DNA from: JAKSCF01 sp028279945
Lineage (GTDB): Bacteria > Bacillota > Clostridia > Peptostreptococcales > JAAYPU01
Direction of reading: 5' to 3'
Length of the DNA stretch: 13,610 bases
Assembly (NCBI GenBank): GCA_028279945.1
Contig: JANQMT010000072.1
Location: 1-13,610 of the forward strand
The notes under the pieces were generated by a model. The model saw only the letters and a list, made by a program, of their open reading frames with translations. It ran no database searches and had not been told where the DNA came from. The position numbers and the translations under genes are program-made. Each line of letters starts with the position of its first letter. The stretch's first letter is position 1. Positions 13,486 to 13,610 of this stretch are shown here, piece by piece.

Positions 13486-13610
13486 TCAATATTATAGATG
13501 CTTGAATTTTTAATGTTATACAACCTTCAATAATACATAATAAATCAATTAAGGTAAATATTAATATTAGAAGAATCTAATAAAAAATATAATTTTATGT
13601 AAAAATATTA

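Noticed and set aside
13421..13610. Right-edge stretch after the terminator
   Set aside because: It is AT-rich with no ribosome binding site, RNA gene or open frame that could be supported.

Overview
The window looks like the chromosome of an anaerobic, spore-forming, low-GC Firmicute of the class Clostridia. The evidence is a spore photoproduct lyase, a SigI/RsgI sigma/anti-sigma pair, strong AAGGAGG-type ribosome binding sites and AT-rich coding. No genus can be fixed from the sequence.

Layout. (1) Bases 1-1667, minus strand: an uninterrupted but edge-truncated IS1634-type (IS4 superfamily) transposase, whose first catalytic aspartate appears to be replaced by tyrosine. (2) Bases 1668-2008: a non-coding stretch with an inverted repeat and a 9-base direct repeat. 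(3) Bases 2009-8226, plus strand: six genes for an acyl-CoA dehydrogenase-like flavoprotein, two class III CoA-transferases, a 2[4Fe-4S] ferredoxin, a hotdog acyl-CoA thioesterase and a BCCT-family betaine/carnitine transporter. A hairpin terminator follows. (4) Bases 8308-8553, minus: a small uncharacterised protein. (5) Bases 8648-10586, minus: sigI-rsgI, where RsgI carries a very long acidic tail. (6) Bases 10808-13420, plus: a nucleoside phosphorylase/nucleosidase-like protein overlapping a spore photoproduct lyase (splB), then a pseudo-dimeric nitroreductase and a strong terminator.

The centrepiece is region 3. The combination of a BCCT transporter, a paired CaiB-like CoA-transferase, an acyl-CoA dehydrogenase homologue, a ferredoxin and a thioesterase matches, gene type for gene type, what I recall of the six-gene gbu/bbu cluster described from the gut bacterium Emergencia timonensis. 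That cluster turns gamma-butyrobetaine (made from carnitine) anaerobically into trimethylamine. The inferred scheme is as follows: BCCT imports the quaternary amine, the CoA-transferase pair activates it as a CoA thioester, the flavoprotein acts on the thioester and may eliminate trimethylamine, the ferredoxin supplies or removes electrons, and the thioesterase clears stalled CoA esters. The exact substrate cannot be read from sequence.

Base composition differs across the window. In 60-base blocks I counted by hand, the transposase, the second CoA-transferase and the transporter were about 45-53% GC, while genes to the right of 8300 were about 28-30%. One block inside the acyl-CoA dehydrogenase gene was about 33%. 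With a transposase gene directly upstream, this suggests that the catabolic cluster was acquired horizontally, although no island ends are visible.
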